This document shows, piece after piece, positions 1-11,449 of a stretch of 64,000 bases of DNA (positions are counted from its first letter, which is position 1; every line of letters starts with the position of its first letter). A program made the position numbers and the translations under genes. The stretch covers positions 5,278,395 to 5,342,394 of the forward strand of contig OY811974.1 in the NCBI GenBank assembly GCA_963681505.1, in the 5' to 3' direction. The notes beneath the pieces were generated by a model. It worked only from the letters and a program-made list of their open reading frames with translations, was not told where the DNA came from and did not search any database. This DNA comes from Eunapius fragilis (lineage: Eukaryota; Porifera; Demospongiae; Spongillida; Spongillidae).

Positions 1-1500
1 ATGCCCACTGCAGTGAATGTAGGTGGCCAGTGGAGATTTCTCTCTTATACGTGTTTGTACACCGACAACTTCAGAGGACATATTACTTGCACCATCATAA
101 CCTTGGCCACGCATATTCTCCACCGGAATGTCAAGTTCCTCCAACACGTGTAGAATTTCCTGTGCAATGTGTGCACCTGTAATCCTTGCAAAAGTCAGAA
201 ATTCTTCCCTAATGTTGCCGCCTACATCAACAAATCTTACACAAATGGCAAGCTGCTCTGTGTTGTGAGATGTGACTTCATCTGCACATATACTGTAAAA
301 ATGTGCCTCTTTGATCTCCTTCACTATGTCACGAAGAATTATGTGCTTACCTATTACATCCAGTAATTCATTTTGTGTCTGTGGGGAAAGGTAAGTGACA
401 CACTTCATAGCTGGATTCTTAAGATGACTGGCAAGTGTTTCATTGTATTTTGATATGAGCTTCAAGATACTTAAGAAATTTCCAATATTTCCTGAATTAT
501 CTTCTTTAAGACTTTCATTGTCGCCTCTTAAAGCAATGCATTGCCTACCACAAAGCAAAATAGCCTCAGCAACAGCTTTCAGTATTGTTCTGTTTCGTTC
601 GATATTGGCAACTTTGGTTTCATCGATCAGGACAGTTACAGTGGTAAGTTCTGGCTTTTCTATAGACATTGAAAAGTTATCTGCTAACTGCATTGCTTCT
701 TGGTGATAGAGAGATTGTTGATGAGTCTTGCACTTTGATTTATGGTGCCATTTACGAAAAGGACGATTAACAAAATCTCCTTTGGTAATGCGGGCTGTAC
801 AAAAAAGTGTGCAAGCAATGCAAAATGTACCATCCATGATTTGGCTATACACCATCCACGGATACTCCTTAAGCCATCCTATCTTAAAGCTGCGGTTGCA
901 TCCTGCAAGGAACGTGGTAGGGAAGCTGTGTGTTCCCGATGGTACTGTATGGTACTTCAAGAGGGCATATTTCTCACCAGGGAGCAAATTCTTGATTTTC
1001 TCTGCAATTTCCATTGTTGACTGCGAGGCTGTTACAATGCTTCCTATATCATTGGCGGTTGTGTGAAGTACCTCCACATTTGTTCCAACTACCGCGGACG
1101 TTGTTGGGTGCTGCAGCAATGTGGCTAGAGCCTCTCTGCTTGTGCTTGTTGGAGTTGAGCCAAATGCAGCTGTTAGTGAACCATCATCAGTGTTGATCTC
1201 AGTCTCTAACGCTTCCTCTACTTCACATACTTGATGGGTTTCGCCTTCGTCGCTATGGCTTGGATGATCATGCATAGATACTACCATGCGCTCTTCTTTG
1301 TCTTGCATTACTGGCATGTTCTCTACTTTGTCCGCATCAACCTCCACCGAGATTTCTTTATCCTGTGGTTGGGTTCGATCATCTGCTGAACATGTCTTCC
1401 TCTTCTTGGCAACGGGACAGGGTAAAAACAAATTGTCCAGCTTTTGACATGTCTTGGCTGCTTTTTTGCGCTCCCTTTCTCGTTGCTGTGGGCGGCCCAT
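1..1500 (-). CDS. hAT-family transposase, TTF zinc finger + DUF4371 type (C-terminus beyond window)
   Basis: The minus strand is open from an ATG at 1500 to the window edge: 500 codons in one exon. After a low-complexity N-terminus (starting MGRPQQRERERKK) come a TTF-type zinc-finger region at about residues 185-260 (FPTTFLAGCNRSFK, YPWMVYSQIMDGTFCIAC) and the junction motif YHQEAM near residue 267. The DUF4371/hAT catalytic region follows, with CGRQCIALRG, YLSPQTQNELLDVIG, ICADEVTSHNTEQLAIC and MRGQGYDGASNMS. These are hallmarks of the ZMYM/P52rIPK-like hAT proteins, which cut and paste DNA in the nucleus with an RNase H-like fold. No in-frame stop was seen, so the copy is young or under constraint. 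The terminal dimerisation domain would lie left of the window. A domesticated host gene is possible, but the matching transposon end at 1693-1703 argues for an element. Confidence 0.88.
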   Translation of the reverse strand, partial: MGRPQQRERERKKAAKTCQKLDNLFLPCPVAKKRKTCSADDRTQPQDKEISVEVDADKVENMPVMQDKEERMVVSMHDHPSHSDEGETHQVCEVEEALETEINTDDGSLTAAFGSTPTSTSREALATLLQHPTTSAVVGTNVEVLHTTANDIGSIVTASQSTMEIAEKIKNLLPGEKYALLKYHTVPSGTHSFPTTFLAGCNRSFKIGWLKEYPWMVYSQIMDGTFCIACTLFCTARITKGDFVNRPFRKWHHKSKCKTHQQSLYHQEAMQLADNFSMSIEKPELTTVTVLIDETKVANIERNRTILKAVAEAILLCGRQCIALRGDNESLKEDNSGNIGNFLSILKLISKYNETLASHLKNPAMKCVTYLSPQTQNELLDVIGKHIILRDIVKEIKEAHFYSICADEVTSHNTEQLAICVRFVDVGGNIREEFLTFARITGAHIAQEILHVLEELDIPVENMRGQGYDGASNMSSEVVGVQTRIREKSPLATYIHCSGH

Positions 1501-1703
1501 TTAGAATCAACCGCACGCAAGAACTAATTAACTAATGCATGGTAATAAAGGCTACACGTTATCGCGCACTACGTCATTTACATTAATATACATATCATTA
1601 TGAATATACAACCATGAATTTTGATCCCTTGGCATACGGAACTAACTCGAAGGAGCGGGGGGGTTCGACCGAACCCACCGACCTCCCCCAGCCTACGGGC
1701 CTG
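1..1703 (-). mobile_element. hAT transposon, 5' part with terminal repeat
   Basis: The sequence upstream of the transposase ends in CAGGCCCGTAG when read on the minus strand (1693-1703). This matches the usual CAG-start of hAT ends. The next eight bases (1704-1711, aaaatagg) would be the 8-bp target duplication. Its partner lies off the left edge, so the duplication cannot be confirmed. Confidence 0.6.
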
Positions 1704-1854
1704 AAAATAGGGTATTTCTCGCTGTAGTTTCTTTCTAGATGTGATATGTGTCCAAATGACATGCTAGGATAACGTGCCGGTAAATTCTGAAGAGATTGGT
1801 ACTATTTTCGTTCTTTAAAACCGTTCGTAGCTCGAGTTATACCTTCCTAAGGAA

Positions 1855-1882
1855 GACGACGACGACGACGACGACGACGACG
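1855..1882. repeat. (GAC)n microsatellite
   Basis: About nine perfect GAC units. The flanking 1712-2083 stretch shows no gene. Confidence 0.95.
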
Positions 1883-2083
1883 AACAATTTTTTTGGGAAT
1901 GGGCACGAGAAGCAGGTTCTTTGTTTGTCTGGAAGCGCATAGTTTAATGACATGAAACTAGCATGAAAACGTAGATCTTGGTGTTGTCGTTCGATTGCTG
2001 CAACGAGATAAGTGATCCGTTTCTCCGTTGTCCCTCCCGACGCGATTTAAAAATTTTAATGACATTCATCATTCCTCAATCAA

Positions 2084-2175
2084 TCCTATATTGAACCTGC
2101 TGACGCAGGTTCAGATATTTAGCACACGAACAACATACTATATCCTATACATATAGAAATGTGCTAAATATAGGA
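2084..2175. repeat. Nested inverted repeat, possible short MITE
   Basis: Outer arms (tcctatat / atatagga) enclose a perfect 8-bp hairpin (gaacctgc-tgac-gcaggttc, 2094-2113) and a second 12-bp pair (atatttagcaca / tgtgctaaatat). No clear target duplication. The 2176-2840 stretch beyond it shows nothing recognisable. Confidence 0.5.
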
Positions 2176-2967
2176 CTATTCCATTTTCCCTTATTATTAG
2201 ACCCTTGTTTCCTTCCTTTTTACACCACCATTGCCTTCAAATCCTATATGCCACCAACTTTCTCATAGAGAGTGTTTTTTATTTACTTGTTTCATTGATT
2301 TTTATTCATACCCGATTATGAGCCGTATAGCATGTTAAGTAATCCATCTTGATATGAAAGGGAGGTTGTAAAGGTACGACAGCATGTCCAGCAATTTCGG
2401 ACATCCATACATGTCTATGCATTGAAAACGCATGTAAAGTATTTGATTGTTTTCAAATATTAACGCAGTAGGATTATTTTTTAAATATAAGTAATGCATT
2501 ATTTTATTTTTCGCTTTCATTTGGCGAGCAGGAGAATCAACAACAAAATTAATTACTTTCGTTATTACGTAATCATTTTCTTTAGAGTCAATAATGATTA
2601 ATAAACTTCAAATGGTGGGCGCGCCCTTATAGTGCACATTATAAGTGCTGGTGCGTGTGTGAGTGGGAGGAGCGTGTGGTTTTCTAAATGCTCGAAATGT
2701 ACCCTTGGTTCAATACATTTGAATATTTCTTTCATCGGCGTGGATAGACGAACGTGCGCTCGGCGTGCATCTACCTGTTTGCTACGACTGCGTAAGTTAA
2801 CGGTCCGTTCCTTCATACCTCATCCCGATATGCGCAATGACACACCACGCGCACGCGCGCACACACATTCCCACATCTTCCCAGCTCTTCTTCCTGGGGT
2901 GCACATTAGGAAGAATCACTTTAGCTGATGCTGATTAAATGTTTGGTTAATTGGTTAAATATCTCTA

Positions 2968-4907
2968 CACAGCCAACTTCTATTTTCTGGTACATACCTG
3001 TAAGACGTATGTACCGTATATGTAGTCATTTTGGGCCAGATATGTTGACACACCTTGGTACATACTATGTAGACAAATTTTATGACCCAGAATGTAGCTA
3101 CAATCTGTACCATAAATGATCATCATATCTGTAACAAATCTGCTATCACCCATGTACCATAAATCATTTTCCATATATGGATATAATGTATTTTATAAAA
3201 TATTTATTAATTTTGTTGTAAATATACATTCATACAATACATTAGAGTCACACTGGAAGGACATTTTGCTAGATAGTGTTCTCCCAACAGTTAGTCTCTG
3301 AAAGCCGCAGGAATTTGTGCACACCTGCACCAGCAGAAACTGTTGTCTGAAGCAGCTTGGAGTAGCCACGGTAGTCCAAAAGGGTTGGTAATCAAGAGTC
3401 ATGACAGGTAGACAGCTGTACAGCATTGTTAGCAGGAAACATTGCCAGTAGATTCCGCATTGAAACTAAATGACAAAAAATACAACCTTAAATACTACAA
3501 TCAGAAAAGACTATACCTGATCATGTGATGTCATAAGTTGTTTAATCCAGTTAACATGAGTAAGGGCTAGTACATCAGAGCGTGTGTGCTCTCCAAGCTG
3601 AACGTCACAGTGGGCAGCAGTATTCTTCCAGCAGTGATGGGTTTACATGTTTTTTCTTATGATAGAGTTAAAGACATGTGGATAATGGTGATGCAATAAA
3701 TGACAGATACATACATACCTTTCTGGTTTGCTCCTGGTTGATGAATAGCTCTAAATCATCCATTGGAATGTGATAATTACTATGCAGCTTTAAGTAATTA
3801 CTGACTTGCCTGCAGCCTTTGCTTTCAGGTACATTGATGATAGTCTCCTTTTGAAATTCAGAGGAGCTCGTTTCTGGGTTAAATGCCCCACAATAGGAGT
3901 TTTGACACCATAAAAATGAAAGTGGTCTCTATGACCCTGGTAAAAAGGATTATATAATAAAAATTGCATTGCATAGTGCACACTTACCACAGGATGAGGG
4001 CTGTTGGAGAAACATGTCAATGGATTGTTGCGCCGATACAGTAAGCTGCTACTACACAAAATTAAAATCGCAGTCAGCACTTTCACCATGCGATGGCTTC
4101 ATCTATAGCGCAACCGGAGGGATCGTCAAGCAGTGTAGCCCAGTATCTCGCAAGCGCAGTCATTTTGATTGGACGCCTGATGCCTGTGCCAAACATGCAC
4201 CACCATAATACCTAAACAACCATGCAAATCTCTTTCTCACGTTGATCATCGTCAAAGACACGTAGGTGCTCGATAAATGACTGCATAAGAATGGCGATCG
4301 CGAGGTTCCAGCTGGCAGCTTTATCGTTGTGGCCATTTTGAATTTTGCGGTTCCAATATCGACACGTGACCACCACACGTGATGTTTTGTGTTGTGTGTG
4401 CTTTTTTTGTAAGTGCCGGCAAAGGAAAGGAACAGTGCCTCGGAGCGAATTGTTAACAGTCGAACATCAATTATAGCCTAGTTCTGTCCAAGTTCCAGGC
4501 CCAACATGCGCCACCATAATACCTAAACAACCGTGCCAACCTTGCTTCTCCGCAAAAAGAATATTTTGACCCCCGTTCCGATTCCTTGATGCCACAACTA
4601 CGAGCATTTGTTCCTTACCGTTACCCAGTGACTCTTAAATCATGGCGGACACGGTGGGCGTAGTCGGGGGAGGGTACCTAGGAGCGCGTGGATATATTTG
4701 TTACAAGCCGTACCAGGTCTGGTTAACAGGATTGGTACATATTGTTCTCATATTGAGCCGAAATGTAGCTACTTATTGTAACATATTGATAGACATTTAT
4801 GTACCAGATTGTTGCTTGTTGACATGTATGGTACAAACTGTTATACATAAATGAGACAGAATGTCCGCACTAACATATCTGTACCAGATTGTACAAAGTT
4901 GGCTGTG
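2968..4907. mobile_element. TA-flanked DNA transposon of about 1.94 kb (Tc1/mariner-like target), no intact transposase
   Basis: The left end starts CACAGCCAACTT and the right end is its inverse. Similarity continues about 37 bp inward around a shared TGGTACA motif. Both ends are flanked by TA (2966-2967, 4908-4909). Joining the flanks restores the local tandem repeat (ttaaatatctcta + tagccgctagtc), which marks the exact insertion site. Subterminal zones repeat GTACCATAAATGA- and GTAGCTACA-like motifs. Two direct copies of a 30-base stretch lie inside (about 4194-4225 and 4502-4535). No long reading frame was found, so this is probably a non-autonomous relic. Confidence 0.72.
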
Positions 4908-5059
4908 TAGCCGCTAGTCGGTTGTGTCGTCTGGGTGTGGCCTGTACTTTGGGCAGGATTGGGTTAAATCTATCTAGTTGAGTTGCCTGGGTGTGGCCAG
5001 TACCCTGGGCAAGAATGGGTTAAATACCTCTAGCCGCTAGTCAGTTGTGCTGTCTGGGT

Positions 5060-5133
<74 letters not shown>

Positions 5134-5180
5134 TGTGTATGTGTGTGTATGTGTATGTGTGTGTAAATGTGTGTGAATTA

Positions 5181-5223
<43 letters not shown>

Positions 5224-5515
5224 CCAGCTCTTTTCCTAGGGTTTATATATTAGGAAGAATCTTTTAAGCTGATGCTGATGTAACCTGTCGGGTTGATCTG
5301 TACTCTGGGCAAGAATGAGTTAAATATCTCTAGCTGCTAGTCAGTTGTGTCATGTGGGTGTGGTCTGTACCCTGGGGTTAATATTTAAATCTCTCAAGCT
5401 GCATGCTGGTCAGTTGGTCTGGGCAAGAATTCAGATTCTAGCCACTAGTCATTTTAATGTCTGGGTGTGGCCTGTACCCCAGTAAGTGCCACTGGTCATT
5501 ACAATGCCTGAGTGT
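4908..5515 (+). repeat. Tandem satellite array with embedded dinucleotide tract
   Basis: Five or more diverged copies of a unit of about 65 bp, recognisable by tctgggtgtggcctgtaccc, gggcaagaatgggttaaata and ctagccgctagtcagttgtg. The same sequence flanks the transposon at 2900-2967, so the array was split by that insertion. The motif 'cccagctcttttcctgggg' follows the CA tracts at about 2880, 5223 and 5757, so satellite and microsatellite expanded together. Confidence 0.75.
5062..5220. repeat. (TG)n followed by (CA)n
   Basis: A TG tract of about 70 bp and a degenerate TG/TA part are followed, after gaattaaaa, by a CA tract of about 37 bp. Opposite-polarity dinucleotide runs form one large potential hairpin. 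Reading frames here (Cys-Val or His-Thr runs) are artefacts. Confidence 0.9.
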
Positions 5516-5523
5516 GGTTTGTA

Positions 5524-5644
5524 CAGTGGCGGGGTGGCTGGGGGGGGCAAACCTGCGTACATTCGCATATTTGTCAGTATTTTCTAGTATACTGGTGATT
5601 ATGCGGAGAAATACTGGTTTGCCCCCGCAGCCACACCGCCACTG
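5524..5644. mobile_element. hAT-type MITE, 121 bp
   Basis: Inverted ends of about 28 bp (CAGTGGCGG...GGGGGCAAACC and its inverse) surround a short centre. The flanks are ggtttgta (5516-5523) and ggtctgta (5645-5652): an 8-bp target duplication with one mismatch. A CAGTG start and 8-bp duplication are typical of hAT elements. Confidence 0.75.
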
Positions 5645-5659
5645 GGTCTGTACACAAGT

Positions 5660-5669
5660 GCACACACAT

Positions 5670-5746
<77 letters not shown>
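5660..5746. repeat. (CA)n microsatellite
   Basis: About 40 CA units, followed by the satellite motif ctcccagctcttttcctggg. Confidence 0.95.
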
Positions 5747-5749
<3 letters not shown>

Positions 5750-6087
5750 CCACACTCCCAGCTCTTTTCCTGGGGCATATATTACTAATATTATATTCAT
5801 CCCCAAAGCCTATGTACATATGTGGTTGTGTATTCGTCTGCCTACATGTACCTTTATCTGATTGTGGGTTACTTGTTGAGGTCTCTATTTTTTATTACAG
5901 GGATGAAAAAGGAAAAAGTAGATGGTATCTCCCAGCTAGCTAGGTGATGAAGAGAAGCTTACTGTGACCACCCAAATATTGTACTGACACCTGTGCTCTC
6001 TTCAGGATGGTGGATGGCCTGTAAAAAGGTTGCTCTGGTTGTGAGTTTCATCTCTAAGCACTGTGTATGCCAATTCCCTCCTCCCTT

Positions 6088-6168
6088 CTGAAGGGCTTAG
6101 TGCAGGAGGACGTGTGGGGCACTCTGCCTTTCGTAGGGGGAGCAGGGGCATGGGACTAAGCCCTTCAG
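6088..6168. repeat. Short inverted repeat
   Basis: Perfect 14-bp arms (ctgaagggcttagt / actaagcccttcag) at 6088-6101 and 6155-6168, with partly matching GA/CT-rich flanks. Between 5750 and 7080 I see no gene, only this repeat and a TG tract at about 6499-6549. Confidence 0.6.
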
Positions 6169-6516
6169 AGAGGAGGATGGGGTTGGGACATGTAAATATA
6201 CAGAAGGGGTTGGGAAGCGTAGAGGCAGTAAGCCTTCAAAGGATACTACTACATCCATTGTCCCTCCCCTACATGTGTGATCAGATGATAAGGGTAATGT
6301 GGTTGTAGGAATGAGGTCACGTTATCAGCTGCAGTTTTTATAGCCTGGTAGTTCACTAGTCTGAGAAAACACTGGTTAAAATAGCAATGGAGTTTAGAAG
6401 TACCTTTCACAACTATACTTAAATGCTTTTTATTTGCATCTTGCATTTGTTTTATCATGAGGGCTATTGAATGTGTTCCACCTCTACACATTGTATGTGT
6501 GCTTGTGTGTTTGTGT

Positions 6517-6552
<36 letters not shown>

Positions 6553-7079
6553 TGTCCATGCCATTGGGAATGAACCATTGACAATATTACCCTCTTCCCA
6601 CTCAATAGATTATTGTCCCACCATGGCAATGAGGAAATAAGACATCCTGTGCAGCTGTCACTGGAAGCTATATGTAGTTCCATTCTTATTGCCTTCTTGT
6701 GAACATATTTATAAAGTTTTATGGTTATTGACTAAGTTGTTATTGATATCTTAAAAGCACACTTACAATGTTGGAGACATGCGGCAATTTTGGGCTAGGT
6801 TAGCCTTCTCAAGCACAGGCAGATCTTTTCTGTCACCCCCAGTGACTCCATTGTTTTGGTATAGACTAAAGCTCTTTAAATGGGAGGAGCCATTTTTGCT
6901 ACAAATGAAATGATCAACAAGCTGCAGTGGTGACAAACCTTTATTTCAGAATTACATAGACATGAACATGATGTCACCGAAATAGCTATCGTTCTATTGC
7001 ATGAACTGAGGTTACACTCTGGGACCTTGGGACTGTTGGACATCATGATTTTGGTTCATCACATTTGACACTACAATCA

Positions 7080-7080
<1 letters not shown>

Positions 7081-7116
<36 letters not shown>

Positions 7117-7507
7117 CTGTGTGCTTTGTGTATGTACATGTATGTGTGTTGTGTGTGAATATACATGTGCATGTGTGGTATGTGATGTGTGTCAGTATAG
7201 TGATATACATGTGTGCATGTGTTTACATGCATGAGCAAATAATTCACATCAAGCCAGCTGCTGCTTACCTCACCGTACAGTATGAGCTTGTTGTTAGGAA
7301 GCAGCACATTGGTCTCGTCTGATGAATGTCTTAAATCCCCTCCAGTCATTTCCTAGGGACAAAGCTATATACCCTCTGACCAGAAGAGCTATAACATATA
7401 CAATGCACCCACACCTAACACACACAAAAACACACATATACATGCGCATAGTCGACGTGCACATACACAAACACACATACACACAAACACACACACACAC
7501 ACACACA
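7081..7507. repeat. TG tract (7081-7115) and CA-rich tract (7418-7507)
   Basis: Dinucleotide tracts of opposite polarity about 300 bp apart. Short frames through them are low-complexity. From 7508 to 8150 there is one 70-codon minus-strand frame (7809-8021) with ordinary composition and no recognised homology. I do not call it a gene. Confidence 0.85.
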
Positions 7508-8149
7508 GAACATACACCAAAAGAACTCAGTGATGTTAAGGCATTTTTTGCAGTTATTAAATTTAATTACTAATTTGAGGACTGTATTGGAATAATGGTT
7601 TTCACTTAGTCTGATAAGTTATAAATCATCTTAATATTTCCTGAGAATGTACTTAGGTTGTATAATATATGAAGTAAATTTGGTGTCATGGCAACCAAGT
7701 GCGCGCGCGCTGCAACGCTTTTTAAGTTGCCCATTTTTTTACGCATTTTTGCGTTATGCGGATGCTAAAACGCATCGTACTACGACTCTTTTTCACATAG
7801 GTGGATAGCTACTGACGAGTGGTATAAGAATCCGTTTGGTGTGGTGGTCCTACCACTATGTTTGTCTTAGAACACCGAAAAAGGTCTCCTTTTTGGATGT
7901 GACAGTAGTATTTAATTGCTGTACGAACGTCGTAGTTATTGCATATTGTATCTAAATCTTGTATTCCACTCAAATCTCTAATATTCAAGGTACCTTGAAT
8001 GATAGGATGTTTGTATTTCACACTTTTGTAAGCGTTGATGTGTCCGCAAAATGAATTGAAAAATTACGGTTCGTTTCGTGCGGCCATTTATGAGGCTGTA
8101 ACTAGGGTGTGTGGCTTTGCTTCCGTAACAACCAATCATTTTGTATATG

Positions 8150-9712
8150 GTGTGTGTAGGGTGTGTGTGGAGATGTATGTGTGTATGGAGAGGGATGTGT
8201 AGGGTGTGGAAAGGGGCTTGTGGAGACGTGTGTGCGGAGAGGGATGGTGGAGTGTGAGGTGTAGTGTGTGGGAAGGGGAGTTGTGTAGGTGGGTGTGCGG
8301 AGTGTACTGTGTGTGTGTGGAGGGGGTGGGTGTGTAGGGTGCATGCGGTGAGGGGTGTGTGGAGGGGAGTGTGTACACAAAGTGGTTGGAGAGTAGTGGT
8401 GTGCAGGTGCGTGTGGAGAGGGAGTGTAGGGTGTGTGTGCGGAGGGGTGTGTGCGGTGTATGGAGAGAAAGTGAGTGGGGATTAGTGGTGTGCAAGTGGG
8501 TGTGTGGTGTATGAATAAGGGAGTGTGTAGTGTGTGTGAGGGGGAGTGTGGAGGGAGTGTGTAGGGTGTGTGGAGGGAGTGTGTAGGGTGTGTGGAGGGG
8601 TATGTGCAGAGTGTGTACACGGAGTGTGTGGAAAGAACAGAGGAGTGTATAGAGGGATGTGTGGAGTGTGCGTGGAGAGGGGTGTGGGGAGTGGAGCAAG
8701 GAATGTAGGGTGTGTGCAGAGGGTGGGTGTGCAGAGACGTGTGTGTCTATGTGGGGAGGGGAGTGTATAGGGTGTGTGTGGAGAAGTGAGTGTGTAGGGG
8801 GTATGGAGTGTAGGATGTGTGTGGAGAGGGGTGGTGTGTAGGTGAGTGTGCAAAGGGAGTCTGTAGGGTGTGTGGATGGGAGTGCAGGGTGTGTGTGGAT
8901 GGGAGTGTGGGGTGTGTGGAGAGGTGAGTGTGTAGGGGTATGGAGTATAGGGTGTGTGTGGAGAGGGAGTTGTGTAGGTGGGTGTGCGAAGGGAGTGTAG
9001 GGTGTGGAGGGGGGTGTGTAGGGTGCATGCGGTGAGGGGTGTGTGGAGGGGAGTGTGTACACAAAGTGGGTGGAGAGTAGTGGTGTGCAGGTGTGTGTGG
9101 AGAGGGAGTGTAGGGTGTGTGTGCGGAGGGGTGTGTGAGGAGAAAGTGAGTGGGGATTAGTGGTGTGCAGGTGTGTGTGTGTGGAGTGGGGCGTAGGGTG
9201 TGTGTGCGGTGTATGGAGAAGGGAGTGTGTAGTGAGGGAAGTGTGTACACAGAATGTGTTGAGAGAGCAAAGGAGTGCATAGAGGGGAGTGCGTAGGGTA
9301 TGTGGAGTGTGCGTGGAGAGGGGTGTGGGGAGTGGAGCAAGGAATGTAGGGTGTGTGCAGAGGGTGTGTGGAGGGGAGTGAGTGTGCAGGGTGTGCAGAG
9401 ACGTGTGTGTCTGTGTGGGGAGGGAAGTATATAGGGTGTGTGTGGAGAGGTGAGTGTGTAGGGGTATGGAGTGTAGGATGTGTGCGTGGAGAGGGGAGTT
9501 GTGTAGTCTGTAGGGTGTGTGTGGATGGGAGTGTAGAGTGTGTGTGGATGGGAGTGTAGGGTGTGTGTGGATGGGAGTGTAGGGTGTGTGGATGGGAGTG
9601 TAGGGTGTATGTGGATAGGTGAGTGTGTAGGGTATGGAGTGTAGGGTGTGTGTGGAGAGGTGTGTAGGGGTATGGAGTGTAGGGTGTGTGTGGATGGGAG
9701 TGTAGGGTGTGT
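8150..9712. repeat. GT-rich minisatellite with higher-order repeat
   Basis: A 1.56-kb array of short variants such as gtgtagggtgtgtgtggatg. Blocks recur at about 640-690 bp spacing: the segment with gggtgcatgcggtgagggg occurs near 8338 and 9029, and the one with gtggagcaaggaatgtaggg near 8690 and 9330. The strand bias (G/T on plus) leaves every minus-strand frame open as His/Thr/Pro/Leu runs, which are not proteins. Confidence 0.9.
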
Positions 9713-9824
9713 GGATTAAAATATGGCCCATCTGTGCTTTCAGAGAGTAAATTCCAACATAAAATAACACGGTAACTCAACCGCACCTCCCCCCACTCAG
9801 AATTTACAGTGAAGGAAGGGCATG

Positions 9825-10083
9825 GGACAGGAGCATGTAGTGGAGGCTATGTGACACAAAAATGTATGAGACAGGACCATGGAATGGAGGCTATGAGACA
9901 TAAATGCTATAAGCCAGGACAATGTAGCAGAGATTATGTGACACCAGCAGGTAGTAGAGACTATGAAACATTGGTATGTACTGAAGGCGATGATGATACA
10001 CAAGCATGTAATAAGACAAAAGCATGTTGTTGGAGGCTGAGATAAAACCATGTAGTGGAGGTTATGACACACAAGCATGTATG

Positions 10084-10155
<72 letters not shown>
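9825..10155. repeat. 27-30-bp minisatellite followed by (TG)n
   Basis: Degenerate units like 'catgtagtggaggctatgac' repeat about nine times to 10086, then a TG tract of about 68 bp. Parts of the sequences flanking the array (9712-9800 and 10160-10300) resemble each other (ctgtg..ttcagagagtaaa, cctcccc), which suggests a duplicated unit. Confidence 0.8.
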
Positions 10156-10157
<2 letters not shown>

Positions 10158-10300
10158 AGGGGTTACATATATCTGCAAGTGGGTGCAACATGCAGAAGAA
10201 ATAAAAATCGGAGAGATATGGTGGTTGGTTAATACATCTGTGCGTGCAGAGAGTAAACTTTTCAGCCCAGTTGTAATTTTAACTCGACCCCGCCTCCCCC

Positions 10301-11342
10301 TAGTCTGGGGACCAGACTGATGGTTGTACTATCAGTCTGGGAACAACCGCACATCAAAGTTGTTCCGTTCTGCAGTCAGCATGAATCTCATTTATGCCCT
10401 ACCTTCACACATGAATATCATTTTTTAACCTACATCCCTATGAATAACATTACTTGCAACCTCTAGTTCCTGTAATGGACACACATAAAGACGTTATTCG
10501 TATCGTTGGTGCGTTTGCTGACGTAAAGAGCCATCAATTAGAAAGTTATTCTGGCTTTCATCACTGGCAATGATGTTTTTGCAGTCCTTCCAACAGGATA
10601 TGGAAAAAGTTTATGTTACGCGTGCCTCCCGATTGTATTTGACCATCTGCTGGGAACCGTTACAGGAGTAGAATGACTTCCCACAATTATGGCTGGATGT
10701 CTCTCGTTCCTGCGATCTGAGAAGCTGCAATCCGTTGATGTCAAAACGGTCTGATATTGTTTCGAAGCATTGCATCAAGTTCGTCAATTCTTTTGTAGCT
10801 CTCAAAGCATGATCGGCACATTTTGTTGGTGTATGGTTGGAATAAATGGTTGATACTCTCAATACGATGACCATGCACTAAAGGCCGACATACACGGGTC
10901 GACTAGCTTCCTGCCGATTTATTGCCTGCAACTCAAATGAATACGGGTGAAACTTCAGTAAACAAAAGTTTTACGGAATATTCATTTGAGTTGCAGGCGA
11001 TAAAATCGGCAGAAGTCGACCCGTGTATGTCGGCCTTTAGAAACAACTCCTCTTGTACCATGGACCGCCAATCATGAAGTACACGTAGTTTACTCTCTGG
11101 TGGTCTTTCACCAGAAAACTTCGTCTTTCAGTACCCACTCCTATGTCCTTCCCACACGCGAAGCAGTTTACCATCATCTCTGAATAAGGCGCACAGAAAA
11201 GTCTGGGGACCTTGCTGAATGAATATATTTTCAAAAGAACCACTAAAACCACATTATAAATTCATAACATTCCAACGGAACTAGTTCGATGCGCGGTTGT
11301 TCCCAGACTGATAGTACAACCATCAGTCTGGTCCCCAGACTA
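10301..11342. mobile_element. DNA transposon with ~50-bp TIRs and 9-bp target duplication
   Basis: The ends are perfect inverses for about 50 bp, starting TAGTCTGGGGACCAGACTGA; the TIR itself repeats the CAGTCTGG motif. The 9-bp gcctccccc flanks both ends (10292-10300 and 11343-11351). An internal inverted repeat (cgacatacacgggtcgac, about 10888; its inverse ends near 11036) forms a nested fold-back. No transposase frame is present, so the element is non-autonomous. The 9-bp duplication suggests a Mutator- or P-like integrase; superfamily uncertain. Confidence 0.8.
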
Positions 11343-11449
11343 GCCTCCCCCATGCATCGTTTCTCATGGATCTGTTATACATAGTTTTCCTGGATCACGT
11401 GATCTTCATGAATTATTCATTTGGTTGGCAAGCGTGTATGGTGGGTAAT

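Noticed and set aside
5030-5267. Cys-Val and His-Thr proteins on both strands
   Set aside because: Dinucleotide microsatellite translation.
8136-9770. 544-codon minus-strand open frame rich in His/Thr/Pro
   Set aside because: Translation of the GT-rich minisatellite; several overlapping frames are equally open and no non-repeat protein sequence is present.
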